Source of the DNA: an uncultured Eggerthellaceae bacterium
GTDB lineage: Bacteria; Actinomycetota; Coriobacteriia; Coriobacteriales; Eggerthellaceae
DNA: 25,495 bases
Assembly (NCBI GenBank): GCA_946618265.1
Contig: CAMOLA010000033.1
Span: 1 to 25,495, forward strand
Direction of reading: 5' to 3'
Each line of letters begins with the position of its first letter. Positions within the stretch are counted from its first letter, which is position 1. This document shows positions 15,218-22,382 of the stretch, piece by piece. Made by a program: the position numbers and the translations under genes. Below the pieces are notes generated by a model. It saw only the letters and a program-made list of their open reading frames with translations. It ran no database searches and was not told where the DNA came from.

Positions 15218-15676
15218 CTACTTGCCGGCCTCGCGCTTGATGTTGTTCGCGATCCAGAACGTGAGGACGGCTATCGCAATCGAGACGAGGTTAGGCGCGA
15301 TGTCCGTTCCAACCGTCCCGTTCATAACAGCAATTACGATGCTTATGACCCACATAACGAGCGAGATGACGGAAAGCACCCAAACCGGCATGATTTTCTG
15401 GTTGTTGTTAGCCGCACGGACGCCCAGTATGCCGATGAGCAGCATCAAGGCACCCGGTATGAGTATCACCAAGCCGATAGCGCTAAACGCCGCCGATGCC
15501 TGGCCCTGGGTCAAACCCGTCTCCGCAAGCGAGTCTGCAACCTCCTCGGCGGGCACCGCGCCCACCAAGGCACCGCCCGCTATAGTCAATAGCGATGCCA
15601 ATATGACAAATGCGGCAAGAATTATGTTCAGTATCGAAAGGACCAGCAGTACCTTTTGGCTTCCGCTGCGTTCCAT
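15218..15676 (-). CDS. Small four-helix membrane protein of unknown function
   Basis: I do not recognise the family. The 152-aa protein has four hydrophobic segments: about 9-36 (VLLVLSILNIILAAFVILAS and on), about 62-86 (FSAIGLVILIPGALMLLIGI), about 98-117 (PVWVLSVISLVMWVISIVIA) and about 127-145 (LVSIAIAVLTFWIANNI). Between the first two is an extracellular-type loop (VPAEEVADSLAETGLTQGQ). Ends are basic: MERSGSQK at the front, NIKREAGK at the back, compatible with both termini in the cytoplasm. ATG 15676 has AGGAG at about 6 nt. It stands alone, with a strong terminator, between ispG and proS, which are neighbours in many genomes; it looks like an added gene. The 245 bp upstream (15677-15921) contain TACTATATC as a possible -10 box and no other gene. 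Confidence 0.8.
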   Translation of the reverse strand: MERSGSQKVLLVLSILNIILAAFVILASLLTIAGGALVGAVPAEEVADSLAETGLTQGQASAAFSAIGLVILIPGALMLLIGILGVRAANNNQKIMPVWVLSVISLVMWVISIVIAVMNGTVGTDIAPNLVSIAIAVLTFWIANNIKREAGK

Positions 15677-15921
15677 TTTTACTCCTGTTCTCTCGCAGCT
15701 ACTTCCTTCGATTCTTTTACATGAAACGACAGCCTTCTGTCTCTTGGCGATATAGTAAAACTCGCACGTATATCATTTCACCACTGCAAGCGCTGACTAC
15801 ACGCTTCCAGGACCGAGCCGGCTTACGCAAATAGAAGATCGGCCCAAGGTCGAGCGAGCGATTCAGCATGTCCGAACCGACGAAGGACGACTGTAACCAT
15901 GGCAATCGGGCCAGCGCTTGC

Positions 15922-16977
15922 CTAGAGATTGCCGATACCTTCCATCAGCGCTTCCACGATTTCGTCCTCCGGCACTTTCCGAACGACTTCGCCATGCATG
16001 AAGACGGCTCCCGAGCCCTTTCCGCAGGCAACCCCGATGTCCGCATCGCGCGCTTCGCCGGGCCCGTTGACGATGCAGCCCATGACAGCCACCTTGACGG
16101 GGGCGGTGACCCCGCGCAGGCGCTCCTCCACCTTGCCCGCAAGGTCGATCAGGTTGACCTGGCAGCGGCCGCAGGTCGGGCAGCTGATGATCTCGGGACC
16201 GCGGCGGCGCAAATCAAGGGCGGCGAGCAGCGTCCAACAGGCGCGCACTTCGTTGACCGGATCGTCGGTGAGCGATATGCGCAGCGTGTCGCCAATCCCC
16301 TCCTCCAGCAAGATTCCCAGACCGCTCGCCGACTTGATGATGCCCTGGAACTGCGTGCCGGCCTCGGTTACGCCGATGTGCAGCGGGACATGCGGAAGAT
16401 CGCGAGCAAGCTGGCGATAGGTCCGGACCGTCGTCATCACGTCATGGGCCTTCGCCGAGACCACGAGGTCATGAAAGCCGTTTTCCTCGCAGAATCGCAC
16501 ATACTGAGCCGCCGACTCGGCGAGCTTATGGGGAAGCGTCAGGTCCTGGCGCGCGGCGAGCTCCTGGTCGAGGGAACCGGCGTTCACGCCGATCCTGATC
16601 GGTATCCCCGCTTCGCGCGCCGTATCGAGCACGGGCACGGTCGCATCGAGGCCGCCGATGTTTCCCGGATTGATGCGCAGCTTGGCAGCCCCGCGCTTCG
16701 CAGCCTGGATGGCTATTTCCGGATCGAAGTGAATGTCTGCCACGACGGGCAGCGGAGATGCGGCGCACACGCGCTCGAACGCATCGAGGCAATCGCGCCG
16801 CGGGATGGCCATGCGCACGATCTCGCAGCCCGCTTCGGCGAGCTGGTCGATCTGGCGCAGATTGGCCTCGACGTCGTCGGCGCGGGCATTGAGCATCGAT
16901 TGCACGGCAACGGGGGAACCGCCCCCCACCGCAACGTTGCCGACCATGACCTTACGCGTGTTCTCGTTGGGTTTCAT
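15922..16977 (-). CDS. ispG: 4-hydroxy-3-methylbut-2-en-1-yl diphosphate synthase
   Basis: IspG (GcpE) is the iron-sulfur enzyme that converts MEcPP to HMBPP, the sixth step of the MEP isoprenoid pathway. The 351-aa protein shows the TIM barrel half (VAVGGGSPVAVQSMLN, VRMAIPRRDCLDAF, VVADIHFDPEIAIQAA, KLRINPGNIGG) and the C-terminal 4Fe-4S domain with the ligand cysteines in SCPTCGRC and in MGCIVNGPGEA, which also carries the catalytic Glu. Start: ATG 16977, with GGGAGG 4-5 nt before it; a longer frame to 17055 lacks family support. dxr of the same pathway lies 3 kb upstream in the same cluster. The neighbouring rseP is usual, but here a cellulase gene on the other strand lies between. ispG must therefore have its own promoter, which I could not define well. 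Confidence 0.97.
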   Translation of the reverse strand: MKPNENTRKVMVGNVAVGGGSPVAVQSMLNARADDVEANLRQIDQLAEAGCEIVRMAIPRRDCLDAFERVCAASPLPVVADIHFDPEIAIQAAKRGAAKLRINPGNIGGLDATVPVLDTAREAGIPIRIGVNAGSLDQELAARQDLTLPHKLAESAAQYVRFCEENGFHDLVVSAKAHDVMTTVRTYRQLARDLPHVPLHIGVTEAGTQFQGIIKSASGLGILLEEGIGDTLRISLTDDPVNEVRACWTLLAALDLRRRGPEIISCPTCGRCQVNLIDLAGKVEERLRGVTAPVKVAVMGCIVNGPGEARDADIGVACGKGSGAVFMHGEVVRKVPEDEIVEALMEGIGNL

Positions 16978-17228
16978 AGAACCTCCCACCTGACTCGGAT
17001 GAGCTATCGCTTGATTCGTCGCCGTCCGCGCGAGGATTCCCGGTCTCTCGTCCATCCCGCACGGCAGAGCGCCAGGCCAGCTGCCCGCCCAAGCTCTTCG
17101 AAACCAGCGACTGAATTCACGGCCTGAGGCCGCAGCTAATCCGAGTTCCCGAATCTGTAGCTACTTGTTCAATTCTAACAGCAATCTCTCGTCGTCCCGC
17201 CGCGCACGCGAGCTCGAATCCGCCGCGG

Positions 17229-17234
17229 TATAAT
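17229..17234 (+). promoter_or_regulatory. -10 box of the GH5 cellulase gene
   Basis: A perfect TATAAT is present at 17229-17234, about 40 nt before ATG 17275, giving a leader of about 34 nt. No -35 hexamer fits at 16-18 nt (the DNA there is GC-rich), so activation by a regulator is possible. The rest of the divergent ispG/GH5 gap (16978-17228) holds only a 5-bp hairpin, CGGCC/GGCCG, near 17120 and a TAGAAT that might serve ispG. Confidence 0.5.
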
Positions 17235-17274
17235 GACCACCATCACCTACGTAACCAACGCGATGGGGGAACCG

Positions 17275-18414
17275 ATGACAACCGCAGCCACGAAGCGTCG
17301 CATCATTTCGACCGCCACATTCGCCATCATCGCCATCGTCATGGCCTTGATGCTCGCATTCGCCGTTACCCCGAATCGGGCATATGCCGAAGTCGACGCA
17401 CCCTCGAACTGCGGCAAACTCGCGGTAAAGGGAGGAAACCTCGTGAGCGCCAAGACGGGCAAAACCGTCGTGCTGCGCGGCGTGAGCACGCACGGGCTGG
17501 CCTGGTATCCGCAATACGTCAACAACAGCTGCTTCAAGACGCTGCGCACCGAATGGAACGTCAACTGCATCCGCCTCGCGATGTACACGGCCGAGTTCGG
17601 CTACTGCGACGGATACAGCAAGAAGAAGCTCGAGAAGCGCATCGCCAACGGCGTGAAGTACGCCATCGCCAACGACATGTACGTCATCATCGACTGGCAC
17701 ATCCTCTCTGACGGCAATCCCAACACCTACCTGAAGCAGGCCAAGAAGTTCTTCAAGAAGATGGCCAAGAAATACGGCAAGAAGAGAAACGTCATCTTCG
17801 AGATCTGCAACGAGCCGAACGGCCGCGGCACGTGGAAGAACATCAAGAAGTACGCGAAGAAGATCATCCCCATCATCCGCAAGAAGGCTAAGAACAGCAT
17901 CATCCTCGTCGGCACGCCCGCGTGGTGCACGCGCGTCGACAAGGCCGCATCCAGCCCACTGCCCAAGCGCTACCGCAAGAACGTCATGTACACCGCGCAT
18001 TTCTACGCCAACAGCCACCAGGAGCTGGCTCGCAGGCTCGTCGTGAAGGCGAAGAAAAAGAAGACGCCCGTCTTCGTCAGCGAATACGGCATCAGCAGCG
18101 ACACGGGCAACCACGGCATCAACGTCGAGCAGGCCAACTTGTGGATGGAGCTGCTCGACAAGTACAACATCAGCAGCTGCGCTTGGAGCCTATGCAACAA
18201 GAACGAGAGCAGCGCCTTCATAAAGCCCAGCTACAAGAAAGCCTATGGATTCACGTACGCGAACCTCACCGCAAGCGGCAAATGGCTCTATGACATGCTG
18301 GGCAACGCCTACGCCGAAGAACCCGTCAACGACGAAACGTCCGCAACCGACGACATGGCGCCGTTCGATGACAACGAGGCCGGCGATTCGCCGACCTTCA
18401 CACCTGCATCGTAG
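17275..18414 (+). CDS. Secreted GH5 endo-beta-1,4-glucanase (cellulase)
   Basis: This 379-aa protein is a glycoside hydrolase family 5 endoglucanase, most like subfamily 2. It has a Sec signal peptide (KRRIISTATFAIIAIVMALM, with AYA and cleavage near residue 38), a catalytic barrel to about 345 and a short acidic tail. Motifs in order: LRGVSTHGLAWYP, NCIRLAMYTAE, YVIIDWHILSDGNPNTY, EICNEPNG with the acid/base Glu (about 180), VGTPAWC, MYTAHFYA, FVSEYG with the nucleophile Glu (about 270), and CAWSLCNKNESSA. All expected catalytic residues are present. There is no carbohydrate-binding or anchoring module. GGGGGA 5 nt before ATG 17275 supports the start; an earlier ATG overlaps the TATAAT box. 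Unusual: very Lys-rich helices (KKFFKKMAKKYGKKR) and its position, antisense within the conserved rseP-ispG cluster. Substrate could be cellulose or mixed-linkage glucan. Confidence 0.93.
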   Translation: MTTAATKRRIISTATFAIIAIVMALMLAFAVTPNRAYAEVDAPSNCGKLAVKGGNLVSAKTGKTVVLRGVSTHGLAWYPQYVNNSCFKTLRTEWNVNCIRLAMYTAEFGYCDGYSKKKLEKRIANGVKYAIANDMYVIIDWHILSDGNPNTYLKQAKKFFKKMAKKYGKKRNVIFEICNEPNGRGTWKNIKKYAKKIIPIIRKKAKNSIILVGTPAWCTRVDKAASSPLPKRYRKNVMYTAHFYANSHQELARRLVVKAKKKKTPVFVSEYGISSDTGNHGINVEQANLWMELLDKYNISSCAWSLCNKNESSAFIKPSYKKAYGFTYANLTASGKWLYDMLGNAYAEEPVNDETSATDDMAPFDDNEAGDSPTFTPAS

Positions 18415-18468
18415 GCCCGACGGCGTTGTCGAATCCGGCAGGCACAACGACAATCTGTCAGGTGATTT

Positions 18469-19578
18469 CTACCAGTTGCCGAATATGAAACGCTGGATGT
18501 CCTGGTTCATCATGACGATGAACAGCACCATGAACAGCGCGATTCCTGCAAACGAGAGGTAGTTCATGGCGCGGACCCCGACCGACTTCCTGCGTATGCG
18601 CTGGTAGACCTCGATAACGAACCGGCCACCGTCGAGAGGCGGTATGGGCAGCAGGTTCATGATGCCGAGCGATACCGAAAGCATCGACGTGAACGTGAGC
18701 GCCTCGGTGAGCCCCGCTTCGAATGCCGACTTGGACATGACGGCGATTCCGACGACCGAGGTGGAATTGGAAACAGTCTCTGCCGCCGTTTGCGGATTGA
18801 ACAGGCCGATGACGGCCTGCGCCACCATCGCGATGTACATGAAGCCCGCTTCGATGGCCTTGAGCGGCGATACCGTAATGTGGGACACCTCGCCCGTTTG
18901 CGTGTTCTGGTAATCGAAGCCGAGCACCGAGTAGATCAGGACGAACGCCAGCATGGCGAACACGAGGTTGATGCCCGGCCCCGCAAGCAGAATGACGATG
19001 CGCTTCCATGCGGGCAGAGCGCGGTATTGCTGCTCGTATTCGGTTTGGAAGAACGCCTTGGGATCGGACAGGGGATGCGGTTTGCCTTCTTCGAGCCGAT
19101 CGGGCGCCGGACGGCCTCCCCGACCTGCACGCCAGAGCTGGTAGCGCGTCGGCTTGCGCTCGGGCACCCGGTAGACATTGTATTCGTCGGTCTTTTTAGG
19201 ACCGACCACCGTCCCCCACTCGACCAGCTCCTCGAGCGCTTCGTAGGCATCGTCGTCCGATATGCCGCAATCTCGCGCGACATCTTCCATGAGGGCGCTT
19301 CCGCGGGAGTACACGCTGGCCATGGAAGCCATGAGATACGGCGACATCTCGCCCGGCTCCATTCCGCAAACGCGCGCGTATCCTCCGAGCGGAACCGCAG
19401 TCACGCCATACGTAGTTTCCCCACGTTGCACGCCAATCCGAGGACCTGGCAGCCCGATCATGAACTCTGACACGCGCACGCCGAACGCCCGCGCGGCGAG
19501 GAAATGCCCGCCTTCGTGTATGGCGACCAAAAAGCCGAGCACGATCGTGGCGGCGAGAATTGTAAGCAAAACATCCAT
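18469..19578 (-). CDS. rseP: Site-2 protease (RseP-like) lacking PDZ, with inserted domain
   Basis: This 369-aa intramembrane zinc metalloprotease belongs to the M50 family (RseP/RasP), which cleaves membrane-bound anti-sigma factors or signal-peptide remnants. Helix 1 carries the zinc motif HEGGH (about 21-25), the loop has VPLGGYARVCG, the middle has ILLAGPGINLVFAMLAFVLI, and the last part has MNLLPIPPLDGGRF, giving the LDG Asp that completes the zinc site. Two deviations: residues 77-185 form an insert that looks like a winged helix (DVARDCGISDDDAYEALEEL, then VEWGTV and a strand), and the PDZ domain normally following the second helix is absent (FDYQNTQTGEVSHITVSPLK runs straight on). ATG 19578 follows TATAATGGCGGC, so the mRNA may be leaderless. 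Neighbours dxr and ispG are as usual. Confidence 0.93.
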   Translation of the reverse strand: MDVLLTILAATIVLGFLVAIHEGGHFLAARAFGVRVSEFMIGLPGPRIGVQRGETTYGVTAVPLGGYARVCGMEPGEMSPYLMASMASVYSRGSALMEDVARDCGISDDDAYEALEELVEWGTVVGPKKTDEYNVYRVPERKPTRYQLWRAGRGGRPAPDRLEEGKPHPLSDPKAFFQTEYEQQYRALPAWKRIVILLAGPGINLVFAMLAFVLIYSVLGFDYQNTQTGEVSHITVSPLKAIEAGFMYIAMVAQAVIGLFNPQTAAETVSNSTSVVGIAVMSKSAFEAGLTEALTFTSMLSVSLGIMNLLPIPPLDGGRFVIEVYQRIRRKSVGVRAMNYLSFAGIALFMVLFIVMMNQDIQRFIFGNW

Positions 19579-19584
19579 GCCGCC

Positions 19585-19590
19585 ATTATA
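19585..19590 (-). promoter_or_regulatory. -10 box giving a possibly leaderless rseP mRNA
   Basis: A perfect TATAAT on the minus strand ends 6 nt before ATG 19578, the spacing of a -10 box whose +1 is the A of the start codon. No Shine-Dalgarno sequence is seen. The -35 region is poor. Leaderless mRNAs are common in Actinobacteria. Confidence 0.45.
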
Positions 19591-19655
19591 CGCGAGCCAC
19601 CAGACCCCCACGAAACGGTAGCCAAAGCGCCACAAACCCCATAGCCCCGATGCGC

Positions 19656-19687
19656 ACGGACCGAAAGGGAGTCTCCCCAACGGTCAC
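19656..19687. repeat. Palindromic repeat F1, imperfect half of second dimer
   Basis: ACGGACCGAAAGGGAG is followed by TCTCCCCAACGGTCAC; as in the 13104 copy, the middle of the right arm (AACGG) does not match. It overlaps the next copy by two bases. The arrangement is the same as at 13104-13166. Confidence 0.85.
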
Positions 19688-19718
19688 GGACCGAAAGGGA
19701 GACTCCCTTTCGGTCTGT
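19686..19718. repeat. Palindromic repeat F1, near-perfect half of second dimer
   Basis: GACCGAAAGGGAG and CTCCCTTTCGGTC pair perfectly around a central A; flanking bases ACG and TGT pair partly. Together with the preceding copy it forms a dimer in the dxr/rseP gap. Confidence 0.88.
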
Positions 19719-19742
19719 TCATGTTTCAATCAAGGCAGCGCA

Positions 19743-19948
19743 GGGCCTCGACGGGGGACGCCCCCTGCGGGGACCTCGTGAGCGCCGCCGGAGAACCGCG
19801 CCCACAAGAACGCGGCTATGCGGGTGAGGCGAGTGAGAGATGATGTGGGAGGGCCACTCGCGCGCCTCCATCAAGCCGCGTTCCTAGCGCGGTTTGCAGG
19901 CGGGAAAAGCGAGCCGGGCCCCGCAGGGGGCGTCCTCCGCCGAGGCCC
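19743..19948. repeat. 206-nt nested inverted repeat (structured RNA or miniature element)
   Basis: Outer arms 19743-19772 and 19919-19948 are complementary over 30 nt with two mismatches (perfect over GGACGCCCCCTGCGGGG). Inside them are further nested pairs: AACCGCGC (19794-19801) with GCGCGGTT (19887-19894), AACGCGGCT (19809-19817) with AGCCGCGTT (19874-19882), and GAGGCGAGTG (19826-19835) with CACTCG...CCTC (19855-19868, 4-nt bulge). Either strand would fold into one long rod with internal loops. Such nesting suits a structured small RNA (a 6S-like shape) or a palindromic miniature element. It matches no RNA family that I can name. Confidence 0.7.
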
Positions 19949-19997
19949 GGACCAGCAGGTCATCGCATGGATTCGTAAACGCGTGCTCAGGCGACAC

Positions 19998-20026
19998 TGA
20001 AACGCTTGCCCTGGAGGCCCGTTTCA
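19998..20026. repeat. Hairpin downstream of dxr with shared 19-mer
   Basis: TGAAACG (19998-20004) and CGTTTCA (20020-20026) form a 7-bp stem 12 nt beyond the dxr stop codon. Positions 20008-20026 match 1072-1090, in front of the capA-like gene, in 18 of 19 bases. It may be the dxr transcript end or part of a further repeat family. Confidence 0.6.
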
Positions 20027-20038
20027 ACAAGAAGCGAG

Positions 20039-21220
20039 CTATCGGATGTTTTGGCGAGCGCACGCGCGCGCCCAGGCGTCGATTTCGAGGAGCTGCTCGA
20101 TGCTTTCGACCGCTTGCACGTCATGAGCGTCCATCACGGCTTCCACGCATTCCGCGATGCCGAGATAGGAACCTTCGCCTGCGAGGAACGCCGCCACGGC
20201 GATCTCGTTCGCCGCATTCATGACGCAGGGCAACGTCCCTCCCCGCTCGCCTGCCATGCGCGCCAAAGCCAGGCAGCGGAAGGTGTCGGTATCAGGTGCC
20301 GCGAAATCGAGGCTCCCGAGCTTCGTGAAATCAAGCGGCTCGACCGGAGCGTCCCAGCGTTCGGGGTAGCTGAGCGCATACTGGATGGGAATGCGCATGT
20401 CAGTCGTGCCGAGGTGCGCCTTCACCGAGCCGTCTGAAAACTCGACCATGGAATGGATGGCGCTTTGCGGCTGCACGACCACGCGAATCTTGTCGTAGGG
20501 CATGCCGAACAGGTGATGCGCCTCGATGACCTCGAGCCCCTTGTTCATGAGGGTCGACGAATCGATCGTGATCTTTGGCCCCATGTTCCACGTCGGGTGC
20601 GCAAGCGCTTGAGCGGGCGTGATGTCCTGAAGCTCCTCGCGCGTCTTGCCGCGGAACGGACCGCCGGAAGCCGTGACCCACAGGCATTCGACTTCCTTGC
20701 TCGATTCTCCTATCAGGCACTGGTAGATGGCACCGTGCTCCGAATCGATGGGCATGAGCGCGCCAGCCGGGCCGTTGGCGGGCGCAACGCCTTCCGCGCG
20801 CCTCTTGGCGTCGACCTGAGCCGCGAGCGGCATGATGAGGTCGCCGCCGACGACGAGCGACTCCTTGTTCGCGAGCGCGAGTACCTTGCCCGCGCGCAGC
20901 GTTTCGTAGCTCGCCTGCAGTCCCGCCGCTCCGACCAAGGCGTTTACGACCACATCGACCTCGTCGAGCTTCACGAGATCGGCCACCGCTTCCGGGCCGA
21001 TCGACAGCTCGACGCCGTTCGGCTGCGCCACGCCACCGGGCTCCTGACCGAGTGCGACGTAGCGGACGCCGAACTCGCGGGCCTGGGCCATGGCTTCCTC
21101 GGCCCTCCTGCCCGCAGCGATCGCGACGATCTCGATGCTTTCGGGATGCCGGCGCGCCACGTCGAGCGTCTGCGTCCCAATCGAGCCAGTTGATCCGAGT
21201 ACGGCAACACGACGTTTCAT
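20039..21220 (-). CDS. dxr: 1-deoxy-D-xylulose 5-phosphate reductoisomerase
   Basis: Dxr (IspC) converts DXP into 2-C-methyl-D-erythritol 4-phosphate with NADPH, the first committed step of the MEP pathway, and is the target of fosmidomycin. The 393-aa protein opens with the nucleotide-binding motif VAVLGSTGSIGTQTLDV and has ALANKESLVVGG, then PIDSEHGAIYQCL with the metal-binding Asp and Glu, LWVTASGGPFRGK, HPTWNMGPKITIDSSTLMNK and LEVIEAHHLFG, all typical. CVMNAANEIAVAAFL near the C-terminus supplies the last conserved metal-binding region. Length is normal. ATG 21220 has AGGAG 10 nt upstream. It lies 91 nt after cdsA in the same direction. The expected next gene, rseP, is 460 bp away across a block of repeats, so the operon probably ends or is attenuated here. 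Confidence 0.97.
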   Translation of the reverse strand: MKRRVAVLGSTGSIGTQTLDVARRHPESIEIVAIAAGRRAEEAMAQAREFGVRYVALGQEPGGVAQPNGVELSIGPEAVADLVKLDEVDVVVNALVGAAGLQASYETLRAGKVLALANKESLVVGGDLIMPLAAQVDAKRRAEGVAPANGPAGALMPIDSEHGAIYQCLIGESSKEVECLWVTASGGPFRGKTREELQDITPAQALAHPTWNMGPKITIDSSTLMNKGLEVIEAHHLFGMPYDKIRVVVQPQSAIHSMVEFSDGSVKAHLGTTDMRIPIQYALSYPERWDAPVEPLDFTKLGSLDFAAPDTDTFRCLALARMAGERGGTLPCVMNAANEIAVAAFLAGEGSYLGIAECVEAVMDAHDVQAVESIEQLLEIDAWARACARQNIR

Positions 21221-21311
21221 GAACCACTATCTCCTGAAATCGCTAGAAACACGTTACAACGAGCGCCGCCATCGCCGACGGCACCGCAAGCACCGCCAAG
21301 CGCAACGGCCG

Positions 21312-22379
21312 CTACATCATGGGCATGGGCAGGCAGCCAGCACCGAACAGCAGCAGCGCGGCGGCAACCGCGGTCGGCATCAGCGAGTCGCAACGATCGA
21401 ACAGGCCGCCATGACCCGGCATGATGGTCCCGGAATCCTTGAAGCCCACCGAACGCTTGATCCTGCTCTCGCACAAGTCGCCCATGACGCTGGTCAACCC
21501 GCAGATGAGGCCGAATACGAGCGCCTGCGGGATGGAAATCTGCACGCCGGGAACGAGCACCATCAGGCACCAGAACGCCATGGACCCGAAAAGGCCAACG
21601 ATGAAGCCCTCCCAGCTCTTGTTGGGCGATGTGCGGGGCGCAAGCTTATGCCGCCCGAACTTCGACCCAGCCAAGTAGGCAAACGCGTCGTTCGCCCAGA
21701 TGCTGAGGAAGATGACGAGCACCAGAACGCCGCCCCATATCCCATCGAGCGACATCCTGATGAAGAGGAGACCTGTCAGCTGCATGCCGATATAGATGGC
21801 GCCGAACATGCAGACGCCCACGTCGGCCACGCGAGCGCGCAGCCAGTACACGTACCAGAACGTGCAAGCGAGCGTGAACAGGGCCGTGACGTATATGAGC
21901 CCGCGCAACCCGAAGAAGAACACCGCGGCCGGATAGGCTGCCGAGGCGATGATGCCGATCAGCTCGTTTGGCATCTTGGCATCTGAGCGCAGCATGTAGT
22001 AGAACTCGCCGGAGCATACCGCGGCAGTAGCCGCCAGGATGACCATCGTCGAAACGTCGCTCGCCAGGATGCAGATGATGTTGAGGGCGATGTAGACCGC
22101 CCCCGTGCGCAAACGCACTTGGAGGGAGCTCGCGTTCTTGAATCGCTCGGGAGTCTTCTCGTAGGCCTTTTCCTTGACCTTGCGCGCACGGTGCTTGGTC
22201 TCCTTCGGTTCGCCCGTGCGCGTGGTCTTGACGGGTTCGGGCGCGAAATGGGGCCCTTCATCCGAGCTGTCGTCGCACAGCGCATCGGCTTGGACGCCCG
22301 CGTTGGACCCCAAGCCATCATCGCGCTCGCCGAGCACGTTCTCGGGATCGCGCGTCATGTCCGTCTCTTCAACCGCCAC
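21312..22379 (-). CDS. cdsA: Phosphatidate cytidylyltransferase
   Basis: CdsA makes CDP-diacylglycerol from phosphatidic acid and CTP, feeding phospholipid synthesis in the membrane. The 355-aa protein has a long hydrophilic N-terminal extension (about 85 residues, with Asp/Glu, then Lys/Arg such as KHRARKVKEKAYEKTPERF) before the first of about eight membrane helices. The C-terminal family signature is clear: TSPNKSWEGFIVG, GDLCESRIKRSVGFKD, then the classic PGHGGLFDRCDS with metal-binding Asp residues. The start is GTG 22379, 3 nt after the uppS stop codon and preceded by GGGGCGG within the end of uppS; ATG 22358 is an alternative. The short spacing suggests translational coupling with uppS. 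The charged extension is longer than in E. coli but is not rare in Actinobacteria. Confidence 0.95.
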   Translation of the reverse strand: MAVEETDMTRDPENVLGERDDGLGSNAGVQADALCDDSSDEGPHFAPEPVKTTRTGEPKETKHRARKVKEKAYEKTPERFKNASSLQVRLRTGAVYIALNIICILASDVSTMVILAATAAVCSGEFYYMLRSDAKMPNELIGIIASAAYPAAVFFFGLRGLIYVTALFTLACTFWYVYWLRARVADVGVCMFGAIYIGMQLTGLLFIRMSLDGIWGGVLVLVIFLSIWANDAFAYLAGSKFGRHKLAPRTSPNKSWEGFIVGLFGSMAFWCLMVLVPGVQISIPQALVFGLICGLTSVMGDLCESRIKRSVGFKDSGTIMPGHGGLFDRCDSLMPTAVAAALLLFGAGCLPMPMM

Positions 22380-22382
22380 GAG

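Larger units (their letters stand above)
19579..20038. other. Non-coding block between dxr and rseP
   Basis: This 460-bp gap interrupts an otherwise close gene pair. From left to right: the rseP -10 box, a dimer of the F1 palindrome (19656-19718), a 206-nt nested inverted repeat (19743-19948), and a hairpin sharing a 19-mer with the capA upstream region (19998-20026). Open frames here are short and Arg/Gly-rich with no ribosome binding sites. I found no motif of RNase P, tmRNA or SRP RNA. Confidence 0.65.

Noticed and set aside
19579..19680. N-terminal extension of RseP from a TTG at 19680
   Set aside because: The extension is read from a palindromic repeat and would put 34 extra residues before the first membrane helix; family members start at the helix.
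19722..20038. RNase P RNA, tmRNA or SRP RNA in the dxr/rseP gap
   Set aside because: The conserved core sequences of these RNAs (for example the P4 motif of RNase P RNA or the SRP GGAAGG loop) are not present in either strand.
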